Part shown: positions 49,260-61,200 of the stretch, piece after piece | How positions within the stretch are numbered: the stretch's first letter is position 1 | How the letters are laid out: every line of letters begins with the position of its first letter | NCBI GenBank assembly: GCA_025738555.1 | Contig: JAOVFP010000004.1 | Span: 2,852,001 to 2,916,000 of the forward strand | Direction: 5' to 3' | Origin: Cyathus striatus | Lineage: Eukaryota > Basidiomycota > Agaricomycetes > Agaricales > Nidulariaceae | Length of the DNA: 64,000 bases | Notes under the pieces: generated by a model | Database searches by the model: none | Seen by the model: the letters and a program-made list of their open reading frames with translations, nothing else | What the model was told of the DNA's origin: nothing | Position numbers and translations under genes: made by a program

Positions 49260-50175
49260 CCCTCCAACTTCGGGCACCCTTCGACGATCCAACGATCATT
49301 CGTTCCCATTCTCCCTCCCGCTCCTCGTTCGAGCGCTTTTCCTGATAGGCGACTTCAGAGACTCTGTACTTGACTAATGCCAGTCCATCGCCAATTGTCG
49401 CCATATAGAAGTACCGTGAAAATGTCGTAGAAGGGAAACCTTGCCGTCTACGTGGCACCAGTTCACGCTCGATTACTTCATCCCTCTTCTACCATTCTTG
49501 CGTCGCTCCACCTAGCTGGTGTGATGTGCACCGCTGGCAGTGGTGTTGGATGAAGCTTAGCACGATTGCCTTGGGAAGAAAAGGAGTGTAGTTTTAGCTT
49601 CCTCTGCTGGAGGTTTATCGCGAGCGTTCAGTGGCGGTCTGGCCCGATATACGGGGGAGTCGAGGATGGCTGTCAACGTGGCGTTGACCTGGAAGAACCT
49701 TGATCAGAACCGTACCCCGGTGTGGATTCTGTACACGATGAACCTTTCATCATCGACCGCTCTCTATCGACTCGTCTAGTGCTGCCGGTGGCAAAAAAAA
49801 ACGAAGACCCACAGTTTCTCTCTGAGCCTATCATCCATCATCCTCTAGCTCTTGACACTATTCCTAATGCTAAACGCAGAGGCATGCAGGACTACCTCCA
49901 TCGAACGTCCAACGATCATTCGCCTCGATCAAGCACTTTCCCTGATATACGACTACGGGGACTCTGTATTTGACTAGTATTGTCCACTGCCAACTGCCAC
50001 CATATAGGAGTACTGTGCCTGTGCAAATGTCGTAGGACCCACGTTGATGTCTACGTGTCATGTCATCCTCACCGTCCATATCACCAATTCACGCTTGACC
50101 ACAACCATTACTTCTCTTCACCTTGCTTGCATGACGTGCCCCGCTGGAAGTGGCGTTGGAGGTCTAGCATGATTA
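49260..50175. repeat. Diverged direct repeat, about 280 bp, two copies
   Basis: Sequence from about 49275 to 49540 (TCCAACGATCATTCG, CCTGATAGGCGACT, ACTCTGTACTTGACTA, GTCGCCATATAGAAGTACCG) recurs at about 49905-50165 with the same order (TCCAACGATCATTCG, CCTGATATACGACT, ACTCTGTATTTGACTA, CACCATATAGGAGTACTG). Both also share the GCTGGTGTGATGTGC/GCATGACGTGCCCCGC tail. No coding function recognised. Confidence 0.6.
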
Positions 50176-50429
50176 TATACCTCGATGTGGACTATCCACG
50201 ATGAACCTTACACCATCGACCCCCGTTCATGTCAATCCTTCTGCTGCAGGATTTGACCTGATATCAGTCGTTTACGAAATCATCATAAATCGCTTGTGTT
50301 ACAATGAATAAAACTTTGTGCTATACGTCGCCGGTTATGATATATTGGAAACGGGGAGTGAGGTTCCTAGGATAGAAGATGGGTGCGAATGGGCTTGAGC
50401 GGGTGCTATCGTCGACAAGGCATCACTTC

Positions 50430-51180
50430 CAGTGGGGAGACCTAAAATACCCTTCTCCTTGTCTCTCCCGCCCGCCCCCTACACCAGAAACAAGATCCCC
50501 CCGACCATGCCATTATCAACACTCCCACTCTCAGACTCGGCTCACTTGTACGCCACCTTCTCTTCCACTTACCCCTCCCTTCCTTTCCGCAAGGAAACGC
50601 AACATCATCAATTCACTGGCGCCCCCATTCCCTGCCCCCCAGCTGTACACGATCCATTGTCTCAGAGGGAACATCATATCCGTCCTGCATCTCCATTGAG
50701 CCCTGTACCGTATATTTCGCTATCCTCTGTTCGTGGGAGTAGATCCTACACGAGCGCGTGGAGGAGGTACGGGCGATTTGATTCGAGCCAGGTGTTGAGG
50801 GGGGGAATTACTGTTATTGGTGATAAACGCGGAAACGACGCTGTTTCCGCATACACAATCAAAAAACAACGAGGAGTAATTCCAAACCCTAGTTTCAGCT
50901 CAGCCCCTACTCTCCTCCTCGCACATATTCAACGCCGGTTTTGTTTTTTCAGGATAACAATTTGCCTTCTTCCTGTTCGACGATGGGACCCGGGAGACAA
51001 TCATCCAGAGAATAAGGATGAGTTGAACGATACACCACCCTATCACCCCTTTCTCCTTTCCCTCCTTTATATGTTCCACCTCCTTTGGCCCAATGACGGA
51101 TAGGAGGCGCACCTTCACCCGCGCCCTCTTCTTCCGGTGTCGGCACGTTACTGCAAAGGGAGAGAGGGGGTGCATATGAG
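50430..51180 (-). pseudogene. Vacuolar membrane protease (M28) relic, copy D1
   Basis: Matches the C-terminal half of the intact gene, from about 40540 to 41100, then after a deletion of roughly 440 bp (at about 51000) from about 41520 to 41640. Shared words include ACACCAGAAACAAG, GGGAACATC and GGGGACAATCATCC. Frames are broken throughout. It lies next to a second, longer relic with overlapping content, so the two arose by separate events. Confidence 0.7.
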
Positions 51181-51739
51181 TGCCTAAAAATCGAAATACC
51201 CCATGGGCGCATACACATAAACTGGCGGGATGAAGCTGGCTGCTAGTGTGGAGGAGATTAGCTTGCAGTTATCTTACAGACAAAGAATATGCAAGTCCGT
51301 TTGTTCTCCAGGATCCTAGCGAAGTTCAGAGAGAAAGGAAGGGCCAACAACTTGAATTAAAAGAAGGGCGTACAAGTACTTAAGTAGTGACAGGAGGAGT
51401 ATGTAAGGGAAAACGAGGCGAACACGGCGTTTGCGGTGCAGGTAAACTTCCTGCTCCAGGGTGCACACTAGCCCACCTGGAGGGAGGGGATTAGCGTCCC
51501 ATTCGTCCCATTCGTTCCATTCGTTCCATATGTAGGGAAGGGGATCCTAAAATTGTAGGGTACTGGCGATGAAGATGTAGAAGTGGACGATGTAATACGA
51601 AAGTGGAATTGGCTTGGGATTGACAATGACCTGCCGGCCAAACACATTAGCAGTCGGACCGAGAGCACAAGCGCGAGTGAGAGAAGTGTAGCTCGTATGA
51701 TCTTATTGAAAGTGGGAGCGAAGAAGAGGAACAACTACC
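51181..51739. other. Spacer with short CATTCGTTC tandem
   Basis: CCCATTCGTCCCATTCGTTC followed by two more CATTCGTTC units lies at 51498-51528. Otherwise nothing recognised between the two protease relics. Confidence 0.5.
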
Positions 51740-54050
51740 CACTAAGCCCCCACTCCCTCTCCCACAGCCGTACATTATCCACCTCGGAGGGGACGTCATA
51801 TCCATCCTACATCCCCGCTCAGCCATATACAGTGTACTTCGTTATCTTCCGCTCGGGGAGTACATCCTACACGAGTGCGTAGTTTCATGGAGTGATATAC
51901 TGTACGCGCTCCGGGGGGTGTGCAGTGGGAGATGTTTGATTCGAGGCAGAGGTTGGGAGGTGTCGAGAAGGAAGTGTTGGCGTTTGACACGCCGTTGAAA
52001 GAGGAAGGAACAGACTACGCCCCACTCTCTCACTCACACGTAAACAACCCAACTTCATCTTCTCAGGATAACAATCCACCTCCTTCCCCTTCGACGACGG
52101 AATACCGAGTACAATCATGTGAGCGCGGTAACCACTTTCGACGCGAACGAGTTCAACAAGGACGAAGTTATGGATTTGGAGAAGGAAGAAGAGAACGAAG
52201 GTATCTCAACCCGTTCCAGGAAAAACGCCTTCAGCGGCACACCAATGCTAAATGGGAACACGAGTCAGAGGTACGCCGTCGTACACACAAACACCATCGC
52301 CAGCAAAGCCATGGATCCATAGTCCGCTACATACACTATTCAAAGCAAAACGAGGTTAGGCGAGAATAGAGAGGAGAGGAGAGGAAGAGAACGAACTAGA
52401 AACGGGACTATCCCCGTCCATCGAAGTCTGACACATCACATCCAACAACATATATATCCAATTAGAATCACAGGGATTGGAACAGAGAGGGGCCTGGACG
52501 ATCCACGATCTAATCGCTCCTTCCTCCTCTCCTTCCTCCTTTTCCGTTCCACCTTCTTCGCCCTACGAGTTAACGGTGTACTCTCATTCACATCTTCATC
52601 TAACCCCCCAGGCATCCTCTCAGCAGCTTGTTGAGAACGGTGCCATGCGCTTTTAGAATCTCCTCCATCCACCCCACCACGTAGGCGATGAATACGAAAA
52701 GGTACCGTGTGGCCTAGTACCCCCTGATTGTAGCGCCTACCAACAGTATCCATGTAAAGATGTAAGTCTGCAATAAGATGGCTTGTTTTTGCTGCTCCAG
52801 GACGATAACGCCGTGAGATAAGATAGGGAGATTGAGCACGACGAAGATGGAGAGGAGGGAGAGCGTGAATGTGCTTAGTAGGACCCAATACCGATGTGAT
52901 TATACGATCTATCATATCCAAGTAAGACTATGATCAAAAGAAAAGGTGGGGGGACGTACGAATGGATTCAACACCTCAAACTACAAGCCTAACAAGGGTC
53001 CCACACGCAAGCACCACTGCAACCCATAACTCCGCCCGCACCCAAACCCCTCTCATCGCTGAACCACTCCCACATATTGCGTAGGGCGGTCCCTGTGCGG
53101 CACGGAGCATCCCTGCTTGCGATGTGGGTTATTGCCGTTAGGAGGATGAGAATGATAGGTCCTATGATAAGGGGTATGATGTTTAGTGTTTGTAGCTTCG
53201 GGAAGGGGAGGATTAGTATTCCTGCAAATACTACGCGAAGTTAATAATGATGTATTCATGAAAAGATAGAGAAACGTACAATCAAAGTATACAGCTCCAG
53301 CACCCCTCTCCCAGAAATCGCCCAGCGCACCGACAACATCCAGCGTCGCCTCAAGCATAGCCTACAAATGCCTCTACTGCCCCTCCGCATAGGGAATCAC
53401 ATCGTTCTTGTATGATACCTTTACAGAACGCCTTATCCAATCCTTGCGTTTTGCGCTCTCGTAGACGCTGAAGTCTATCCCGGAGCGGGTTACCCCGTGC
53501 GCAAATGCATCGGAGGAGAGGACATTCGCGTATTGATGTGAGACGTGAGGGGGCAGGGATGCATTGTGGGGCGCGGGGGAGGTTTTGCAGATTAGGTGTC
53601 ATCACTTGAGGATGCGCCTTCGGGGTTGAGGGGTGTGCTGGGGATTGCGGACCAGAGGTATTGTAGGGGTCTACCACACTGTAAGTAAGTTAGAAGGGAT
53701 GAACGAAAGAGATACGCACACATGAGCACCATTCAACCAATCCTCTTCCCCCATGCCTAACAATCAAAACACTCCGAAAAGCTAGATGAGATTCGGCCCT
53801 CCCATTCCCCCGTCCGTCGCTCTGGGATAGTAGAGACAGAATCATCATGCACTTGAAGAACGCCCCTTCATTTAGGTGTTGTCTCCCGGGCCGAGAACTG
53901 TAGCGTATTTGGATGAAAAACCTGTCTTCGGCGTTGTTCCCGAACGCGTTGAACTCGTGGTAGGAGATTAGATGGGGGCGTGGTGGGAGTAGTCTAGTTC
54001 GATGCACTCTTCGTTTAAGGCCAGGGTCTACCATATACGCCAGTAAACTT
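51740..54050 (-). pseudogene. Vacuolar membrane protease (M28) relic, copy D2
   Basis: Colinear with the intact gene from about 40690 to 43200: C-terminal lumenal domain (51745-52330), membrane spans (52430-52920 and 52930-53280), the segment after the core (53280-53690) and the catalytic core (53700-53990). Shared words include CCGTACATTATCCAC, GCACACCAATGCTAA and AGGATGAGAATGATAGG. Frameshifts and stops break every exon; near 53745 DWLNGAH is recognisable but the Glu pair context is lost. This is the protease half of the segmental duplication. Confidence 0.85.
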
Positions 54051-54207
54051 CAATTGCAGTAAAGAGATAGAAGTAAAGAAGGGAAGGGATAGAGGGAGGG
54101 AGACGTACGAGGGGTTGAAAGTGGAAACCACTCATGAGCTCATATACTGGCGGTGTAAAGGTCCGAAAACGACGAGTAGAGAAATGGAGGAACCTACGCT
54201 TTTGTTA

Positions 54208-54787
54208 CAGCAGTTTGCAAAAAGGTTGGCACTCGCGCGCGTGAACAAAATGTAAACATTCATAATTAATAATGTGATCGAGCTAAGTACCTGCCGTTTT
54301 TGGCCGAACGCTCTGGTTGAGACTCATTCCGCCCAAATACTTATTCCTGCTACTCTCTAACCAACTTCGCTCCCCTGGCTAATCTCTAACATACATAATC
54401 AACACATAATATGGGTTACCTCGCCATATCAAGCAGTGTCAAATGGGCTGCAATAAATAAGTATCTTGAATATGTTCATTGTTGGCCGATTGCGGCAGTG
54501 TGTGACAACATAAGTATCATGGCCAAATCATGGCCATAAGAAAAGTTAGATGCAGATGTTTCAAATGTTTTAAAGCGCATAGCGCTTAGATGGAATGTAT
54601 GCCTGGATAATAATATATAGATGGGAAGGGTACAACAGTATAAAAACGCGAGGTGAACCAAGATGGAATGAGTCTCAACTAGAGCGTTCGGCCAAAAACG
54701 GCAGGTACTTAGCTCGATCACATTATTAATTATGAATGTTTACATTTTGTTCACGCGCGCGAGTGCCAACCTTTTTGCAAACTGCTG
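54208..54787. mobile_element. 580-bp MITE with about 120-bp terminal inverted repeats, TA-flanked
   Basis: The first about 120 bases (from CAGCAGTTTGCAAAAAGG) are repeated inverted at the end with one mismatch seen (CTCTGG versus CTCTAG). TA flanks both ends (54206-54207, 54788-54789), as for Tc1/mariner-type insertions. The interior (about 54330-54660) encodes nothing recognisable. The element lies between the protease relic and its 5' remnant, splitting the duplicated unit. Confidence 0.88.
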
Positions 54788-54799
54788 TAAATGATTACA

Positions 54800-54912
54800 C
54801 TGTGCTTATGACATTATCCTACAAACTCCAGCCAACCGCACCGTCTGTCGCTCCCAGTGCCGTAGAAACAGAATCATAATGTGCCGAGAGAAGCACCCCG
54901 CCTTCGGTGGCG
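54800..54912 (-). pseudogene. Vacuolar membrane protease (M28) relic, 5' remnant
   Basis: About 100 bases match the zinc-site exon of the intact gene at 42965-43040 (GACGGTGCGG side, GTAGAAACAGAATCATAATG, CACCCCGCCTTCG). It is joined directly, by a deletion of about 490 bp, to DNA matching 43535 upstream of the intact gene. So exon 1 is lost from this copy. Confidence 0.75.
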
Positions 54913-54992
54913 TGAGGGACATGGGTATAAGGTGTTGATTGAGAACGCAGTGACGTTGTGGAGCAGAGCTTGGGTTTGCGTTGCTTGGTTCG

Positions 54993-55369
54993 TGTAGCAA
55001 AAGCCTGTTACGTCTTGTGACGGTTTAGGAGTTTTGTCACACGAGAGGAATTGCGGTTGTAAGGATACGATTCACTGTCTAAACACGAAAGTACTCTAGG
55101 TCTTAAATACTATTCCTAAGGTCCGATATCGGGTTATAGGTGGGGTAAGTACTCCTTGAGACAATGGTAGTAATAGTCCAATGTGAGAGAATAAATGATA
55201 GTAAGGAGCTAACTAGCTCTGTTGCTGAGGGTGAAGGAAAGTAATATATCATAGATATGCAAAGGGGAATGAAACAGGAACGAGTAAAGAACCGGGACAA
55301 CGAACGACAAGAGTTGGGCAACGAACACATACAGAAACGAGAGACGGACGGTGTCACGGGGTCGTTACA
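54993..55369. mobile_element. Solo LTR, 377 bp, with 5-bp target duplication
   Basis: The sequence begins TGTAGC and ends GTTACA, and is bordered on both sides by GTTCG (54988-54992 and 55370-55374). The flanks join seamlessly when compared with the undisturbed copy at 43619-43625 (GTTCGCAGG), proving an insertion. A single LTR with TG...CA ends and a 5-bp duplication is the outcome of LTR-LTR recombination of a retrotransposon; the class (probably Ty3-like) cannot be set from an LTR alone. Confidence 0.9.
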
Positions 55370-55736
55370 GTTCGCAGGCTGATGCCACACAGACTTGTGT
55401 TTGCCCACTTTTTCATTCATGTTGAAGCCTTCGTATTTGCATCGTATCCAGTTTGATGAATACCGAACGGAGCTTTTCCCAGAAATCTCTAACAACATAA
55501 TCACCATGTTCGATCTCGCCTAGTCGGTTGCATCCATACACGTTGGATACAAGGTAGTTAGACGGAACTCGACACTATACTTAATCATCAAGAACCGGTG
55601 CTGTTTCGTTCCATCGTAAGTCTTACTCAACTCGAAAAATCATCAAACTGCACACTAGAAACATCTAGTAAATCACTAATTCGAAGTTGAGGTTGTAAAC
55701 AACCGTCGACAACATTCAATGTCATGAAATCAAATA

Positions 55737-55854
55737 TTCCGGAAACGCCGGGAAATTGGCTGTGTTATTTCTGGAATGCCACCTCCAATCTCAACTCCAG
55801 CTTTCCAGAACTCTCTAACACATCTCCCACAACTCATTCTCTGTAGTATAAAAG
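55737..55854 (+). promoter_or_regulatory. Heat-shock promoter of Hsp20 copy 2
   Basis: TTCCGGAA (55737), TTCTGGAA (55769), TTCCAGAA (55803) and TATAAAAG (55847) are kept at the same spacing as in copy 1, although surrounding bases have changed. Selection or recent origin could explain this. Confidence 0.85.
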
Positions 55855-55953
55855 CAACGATGAATCGCAACTCGACTATCCTCAGAGAAACTACAAATCA
55901 AACAACTCCTCGTTAGCACTACCATCTTTTCTCCATAACCAACCCAACACACA

Positions 55954-56527
55954 ATGTCGAGCTTATTCTACGAGCCTTTCTATGATTTTGACCACATCGT
56001 CAACGAAGCCTTTAATGGATGTTCTGGGCAACTCCAGCAGCTCCAGAACGTAAACAACGGCTCCACCGACGGCGCTGTTCGTCCTTTCAAACCCAGGTAA
56101 GCAACTTCTTCATATCATTCAATAATTTTAATACTGATTCAAGCTTCTAGGATGGACCTTCACGAGGACACTGAGAAGAACCTCGTCACTGCAACCTTCG
56201 AATTCCCAGAACTCAAGAAAGAAGATGTCCAACTCGACCTCACCAATGGCCAGCTCACCGTCTCTGCGGAATCAAAGGTCTTGTCAGAGCACAACGAGAA
56301 CGGCTATGCTGTTTGGGAGCGTCGATACGGCAAGTTTTCTCGTACGTTGCAACTTCCCAAAGGTGTAAAGGTGGGTCGCTTTTTTGGTCTTCTTCATATG
56401 GTGGCGTGTTGATGTGTGTTCTTGATAGGATGAGGAAATTAAAGCTTCGATGGATAATGGGGTGTTAACTGTTACATTCCCTAAGACTGGTGCTGAAGCA
56501 GCACCGAAGAAGATCGCTATTGCATAA
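55954..56527 (+). CDS. Small heat-shock protein Hsp20, copy 2
   Basis: Paralogue of copy 1 with the same three exons (55954-56096, 56151-56370, 56429-56527) and 153 residues. About a dozen residues differ, among them R14H, an Arg-to-Cys, a Ser-to-Leu and an Arg-to-Trp change (AVRERR to AVWERR), all of which are CpG-to-TpG or CpA transitions. The Arg-to-Trp change falls in the alpha-crystallin domain next to a strand usually involved in dimer contacts and may weaken the protein. The GVL motif is kept (SMDNGVLTVTFPK). It may be functional, diverging or beginning to decay. Confidence 0.88.
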
Positions 56528-58239
56528 AAAGAGTGCTTTTCCTATATACCATCATTGTTGTATACCCATTGTACCTTCGTTCAAAATTGTTATACATACT
56601 TAGTTGACTCCAAACCAACTCTGCGTTATTCATCCGTTTGCATCCATGCCTTGTCCGTGCTGACACTCAAGATTTTGAGGAGGGTAGTTCCTGAGTGGCC
56701 TTGCTCATCATTCATAACAAACGTATAACCTTCTATAATTCAATACCCACTATTTCCTTAGTTTTGTCTCCCACAACCATCACTGGCAACATTATAACCT
56801 CATCATTCGACATACTCGAACTCAACCAAATCGTAAAAATATCAATCTGCAACACTACATTTCTCTATTGCACAAGGAGAAACCCACAATTTTTTTATGA
56901 ACTAAAAATCCTGTCACCAAAGCCAGCACAATTTTCTATCTTTCATTGAAGAGTTCCCCGAGTCAGAGGTTTCCCGCCGCGTCAAGAAGCTCATTTCACG
57001 AACATATACTGTATGACCATGGCAAAGACCATTGATTTAGTATATGAAGCCGACATAACCTACTTTTTCTTGCTCAAATCTTCCGAAACGTAGAAGAACT
57101 TTCACTCTTCTGTCCCGCCGTATTTATTTGAGAGGGGGAAATTAGTATAAGAATACATACATCCAGGCTAAAAAATTAGGACTATGCAACATCCCTTTCC
57201 AATATATCTCTCCCGCACAATCTATTCATGGAGGTGGTAACGACAATCAAAGAATTGTCGCTCAACAACATAGGATGTAGTATGTGAAACTTATGAAAGA
57301 TCCACTAGATTACTTCGCTTAATTTCCTAGCACGTTGGAAAGGTTACGGTTCATTGAAAAGTGTCATATTACTATGCGTACGATTCGCAAATCTGAGCAG
57401 TAAAAGATCATGTTCAAAAACATCAAACTGGAAGTAAAATAGAAGAGAGTTATAGAAGTAGAGTTATCAAACCTCAGGGCCCTGTTGGCATGGTATGGAT
57501 TCTACCCAACCTATCACTCATGTTGAAACCGTTTGAACTAGAATTTTCTTGCTACGTTCTCTTATTTATTGACAGCTCTATCCATAAGGGAGTTTGTACT
57601 ACTGTATAATTTCGATCAACTGTTTGTTCATGTGTCACAAAGATTCATGAACACAGTTACAAAAATGCAAAATCGTTAAAAATAGAATAAAATTAGTAGT
57701 GATATTTAAAACAGTGTTTATACAATATATACATTCTGAAGTGTGTAATGAGTAAAATAATTGTAGCTGAAAGCCATTCTAATCTATTCCAGCTTGAATT
57801 TTGCTTGCCCAGTGGCTTAGGCTGTGAACAGTTCACTTCAGGTGTCACACATTCTATAGAGCTGCAAACAGAGGTTTGGACCATCACACCTAAAAGGGCC
57901 TGAACACTTGGTTGAAATTATCCAGTACTCAGAATCAGAAACTAATTGTGAAGCACAAGCAAACCATCAAGCACAGCTAGTACTAGAAAAGCAGAGCATA
58001 GTAGTCAAGCAAGAGGGCACAGAGCTAGAACTAGAGTGTAGACTATTTCCAGAGCTAGAGCTTAGTGCAGAGCAGAGATGATCAGAGAAAGTTTCATTGA
58101 CATCCAAGGGATCACTGTTCCCATTCTTACCACCAAGGCCATCAATAAAGAAGCCTCATGAGACTTAACTTCTTGTGGCACCATCTGAATTTTAGTGAGT
58201 GTATATGGTGTGAGAAAAATTGATTATATTTAATTTACA
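56528..58239. other. Duplicated relic, then CpG-poor spacer
   Basis: To about 57605 this matches the DNA downstream of Hsp20 copy 1 (44778-45745). It keeps two segments, about 57075-57145 and 57360-57420, that copy 1 lacks. Beyond 57605 homology ends abruptly and the DNA becomes AT-rich and almost free of CG. No gene was recognised; an AGAGCTAGAACTAGAG-like run lies near 58020-58070. Confidence 0.5.
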
Positions 58240-61200
58240 CTATGTAGCTCTTGCATCAGTGGTAACACAATTTATCCAGTCAGATCCATGACAGAACTGT
58301 GAGAGGCTTAATCTGCATACAGTACTTTTACCAAAGATGACAATTGTGTCAAAATCACATAGTATTGATCTTAAATAGTATGGCACCCAGAATAGTAAAT
58401 TTCCATCCTTATCTCTAACCCAACCATCATCATGACTGGTCATATATATGGATGATCCTCCCAGTGGCAGTAGCTTTTCTAAATGAGCTAGTTTGACAAA
58501 CAGTTAGTAAAATTAATTTCAATTAATTCACTATTTTGAATACCTGATGTCAACTGACATTTTCTAAAAATTGTTCAGTATAGCAAAAGTTTTATCAGCA
58601 ATAAATATTACTAACCTGATATATTGGTTACCAAAGTCCAATGCTACCAGCCTTTCATCTAGAGAGATCAATGCAGATCTGACAGCAATTGTGCTATTGT
58701 TCATATTCCATATTCTCACAGTTGTGTCATCTGAGCCAGATACCACATGCTTCCCATCTGGAGAAAATGCTACAGATCTAACATAATCTGTATGACCTTC
58801 AAATGGTCCAGTAGCAATTTTACTACTCTCCACAACCCATACTCTCACAGTTTTGTCACCTGAACCAGATACCACTTGTTTTCCATCTGGAGAAAATGCT
58901 ACTGATGTGACTAAGCTGGTGTGACCTTCAAATGGACCAGCAGCAATTGTGCCACTCTCCACATCCCATACTCTCACAGTTTTATCAGCTGAGCCAGATA
59001 CAACTTGATTTCCATTTGGAGAAAATGCTACTGATGTGACCCAATTGGTGTGACCTTCAAATGGACCAGCAGCAATTGTGCCACTCTCCACATCCCATAT
59101 CCTCACAGTTTTATCATCTGAGCCAGATACCACATGCTTTCCATCTGGAGAAAATCCTACAGATTTAACATAATTTGTGTGACCTTCAAATGGACCAGCA
59201 GCAATTTTACCACTCTCCACATCCCACACTCTCACAGTTTTATCAGCTGAGCTGGATACTACTTGCTTTCCATCTGGAGAAAATCCTACAGATCTGACAT
59301 AATTTGTGTGACCTTCAAATGGACCAGCAGCAATTGTGCCACTCTCCACATTCCATATTCTCACAGTTTTATCATCTGAGCCAGATATCACATGCTTTCC
59401 ATCTGGAGAAAATGCTACAGATCTGACATAATCCACATGACCTTCAAATGGACCAGCAGAAATTGTGCCACTCTCCACATTCCATATTCTCACAGTATCA
59501 TCATCTGATCCAGATACCACATGCTTTCCATCTGGAGAAAATGCTACAGATCTGACATAATCTGTGTGACCTTCAAATATTTTAGCAGTAATTGTGCCAC
59601 TCTCCACATCCCATATTCTCACAGTTCTATCAGATGACCCAGACACCACCTGCTTTCCATCTGAAGAATATGCTACAGATCTGATATAATCTGTGTGACC
59701 TTCAAATAGATGAGCAGCAATTTTACCACTTTTCACATCCCATATTCTCACAGTTCTGTCATATGACCCAGACACCACCTGCTTTCCATCTGGAGAAAAT
59801 GCTACAGATCCAACATAATCTGTGTGACCTTCAAATGGACCAGCAGAAATTATGCCACTCTCCACATCCCATATTCTCACAGTTCTGTCACTTGAGCCAG
59901 ATACCACATGCCTCCCATCTGGAGAAAATGCTACAGATGTGACCCAATGTGTGTGACCTTCAAATGGACCAGCAGCAATTGTGCCACTCTCCACATTCCA
60001 TATTCTCACAGTTTTATCAGCTGAGCCAGATACAACTTGATTTCCATCTGGAGAAAATGCTACAGATGTGACCCAATGTGTGTGACCTTCAAATGGACCA
60101 GCAGCAATTGTGCCACTCTCCATGTCCCATATCCTCACAGTTTTATCATTTGAGCCAGATACCACTTGCTTTCCATCTGGAGAAAATTCTACAGATTTAA
60201 CATAATTTGTGTGACCTTCAAATGGACCAGCAGCAATTGTGCCACTCTCCACATCCCATAATCTCACAGTTTTATCAGCTGAGCCAGATACCACTTGCTT
60301 TCCATCTGGAGAAAATGCTACTGATGTGACCAAACTGGTGTGGCCTTCAAATGGACTAGTAGCAATTGTTCCACTCCCCACATCCCATATTCTCACAGTT
60401 TTATCAGCTGAGCTAGATACCACATGCTTTCCATCTGGAGAAAATGCTACAGATGTGACATAATCTGTGTGACCTTCAAATGGATCAGCAGCAATTGTGC
60501 CACTCTCCATATCCCATATTCTCACAGTTTTATCATCTGAGCCAGATACCACATGTTTTCCATCAGGAGAAAATACTACAGATCTGACATAATCCACATG
60601 ACCTTCAAATGGACCAGCAGCAATTGTGCCACTCTCTACATTCCATATTCTCACAGTTTCATCATCTGATCCAGATACCACATGCTTTCCATCTGGAGAA
60701 AATGCTACAGATCTGACATAATCTGTGTGACCTTCAAATGGACCAGCAGCAATTGTGCCATTCTCCACATCCCATATTCTCACAGTTTTATCATCTGATC
60801 CAGATACCACATGCTTTCCATCTGGAGAAAATGCTACAGATCTGACATAATCTGTATGGCCTTCAAATGTATAGGCAGCAATCATGCCACTCTCCACATT
60901 CCATATTTTTACAGTCTTATCATCTGAGCCAGATACTACTTGCTTTCCATTTGAAGAAAATGCTACAGATCTGACATAATCTGTGTGACCTTCAAATAGA
61001 TAAGCAACAATTTTACCACTCTTTACATCCCATATTCTCACAGTTCTGTCATGTGATCCAGATACCACTTGCTTTCCATTTGGAGAAAATGCTACTGATG
61101 TGACTAAACTGGTGTGACCTTCAAATGGACCAGCAGCAATTGTGCTACTTTCCACATCCCATATTCTCACAGTCTTATCATCTGAGCCAGATACCACATG

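Noticed and set aside
60239..60463. Plus-strand frame within the WD40 array
   Set aside because: Antisense reading of near-identical 129-bp repeats.
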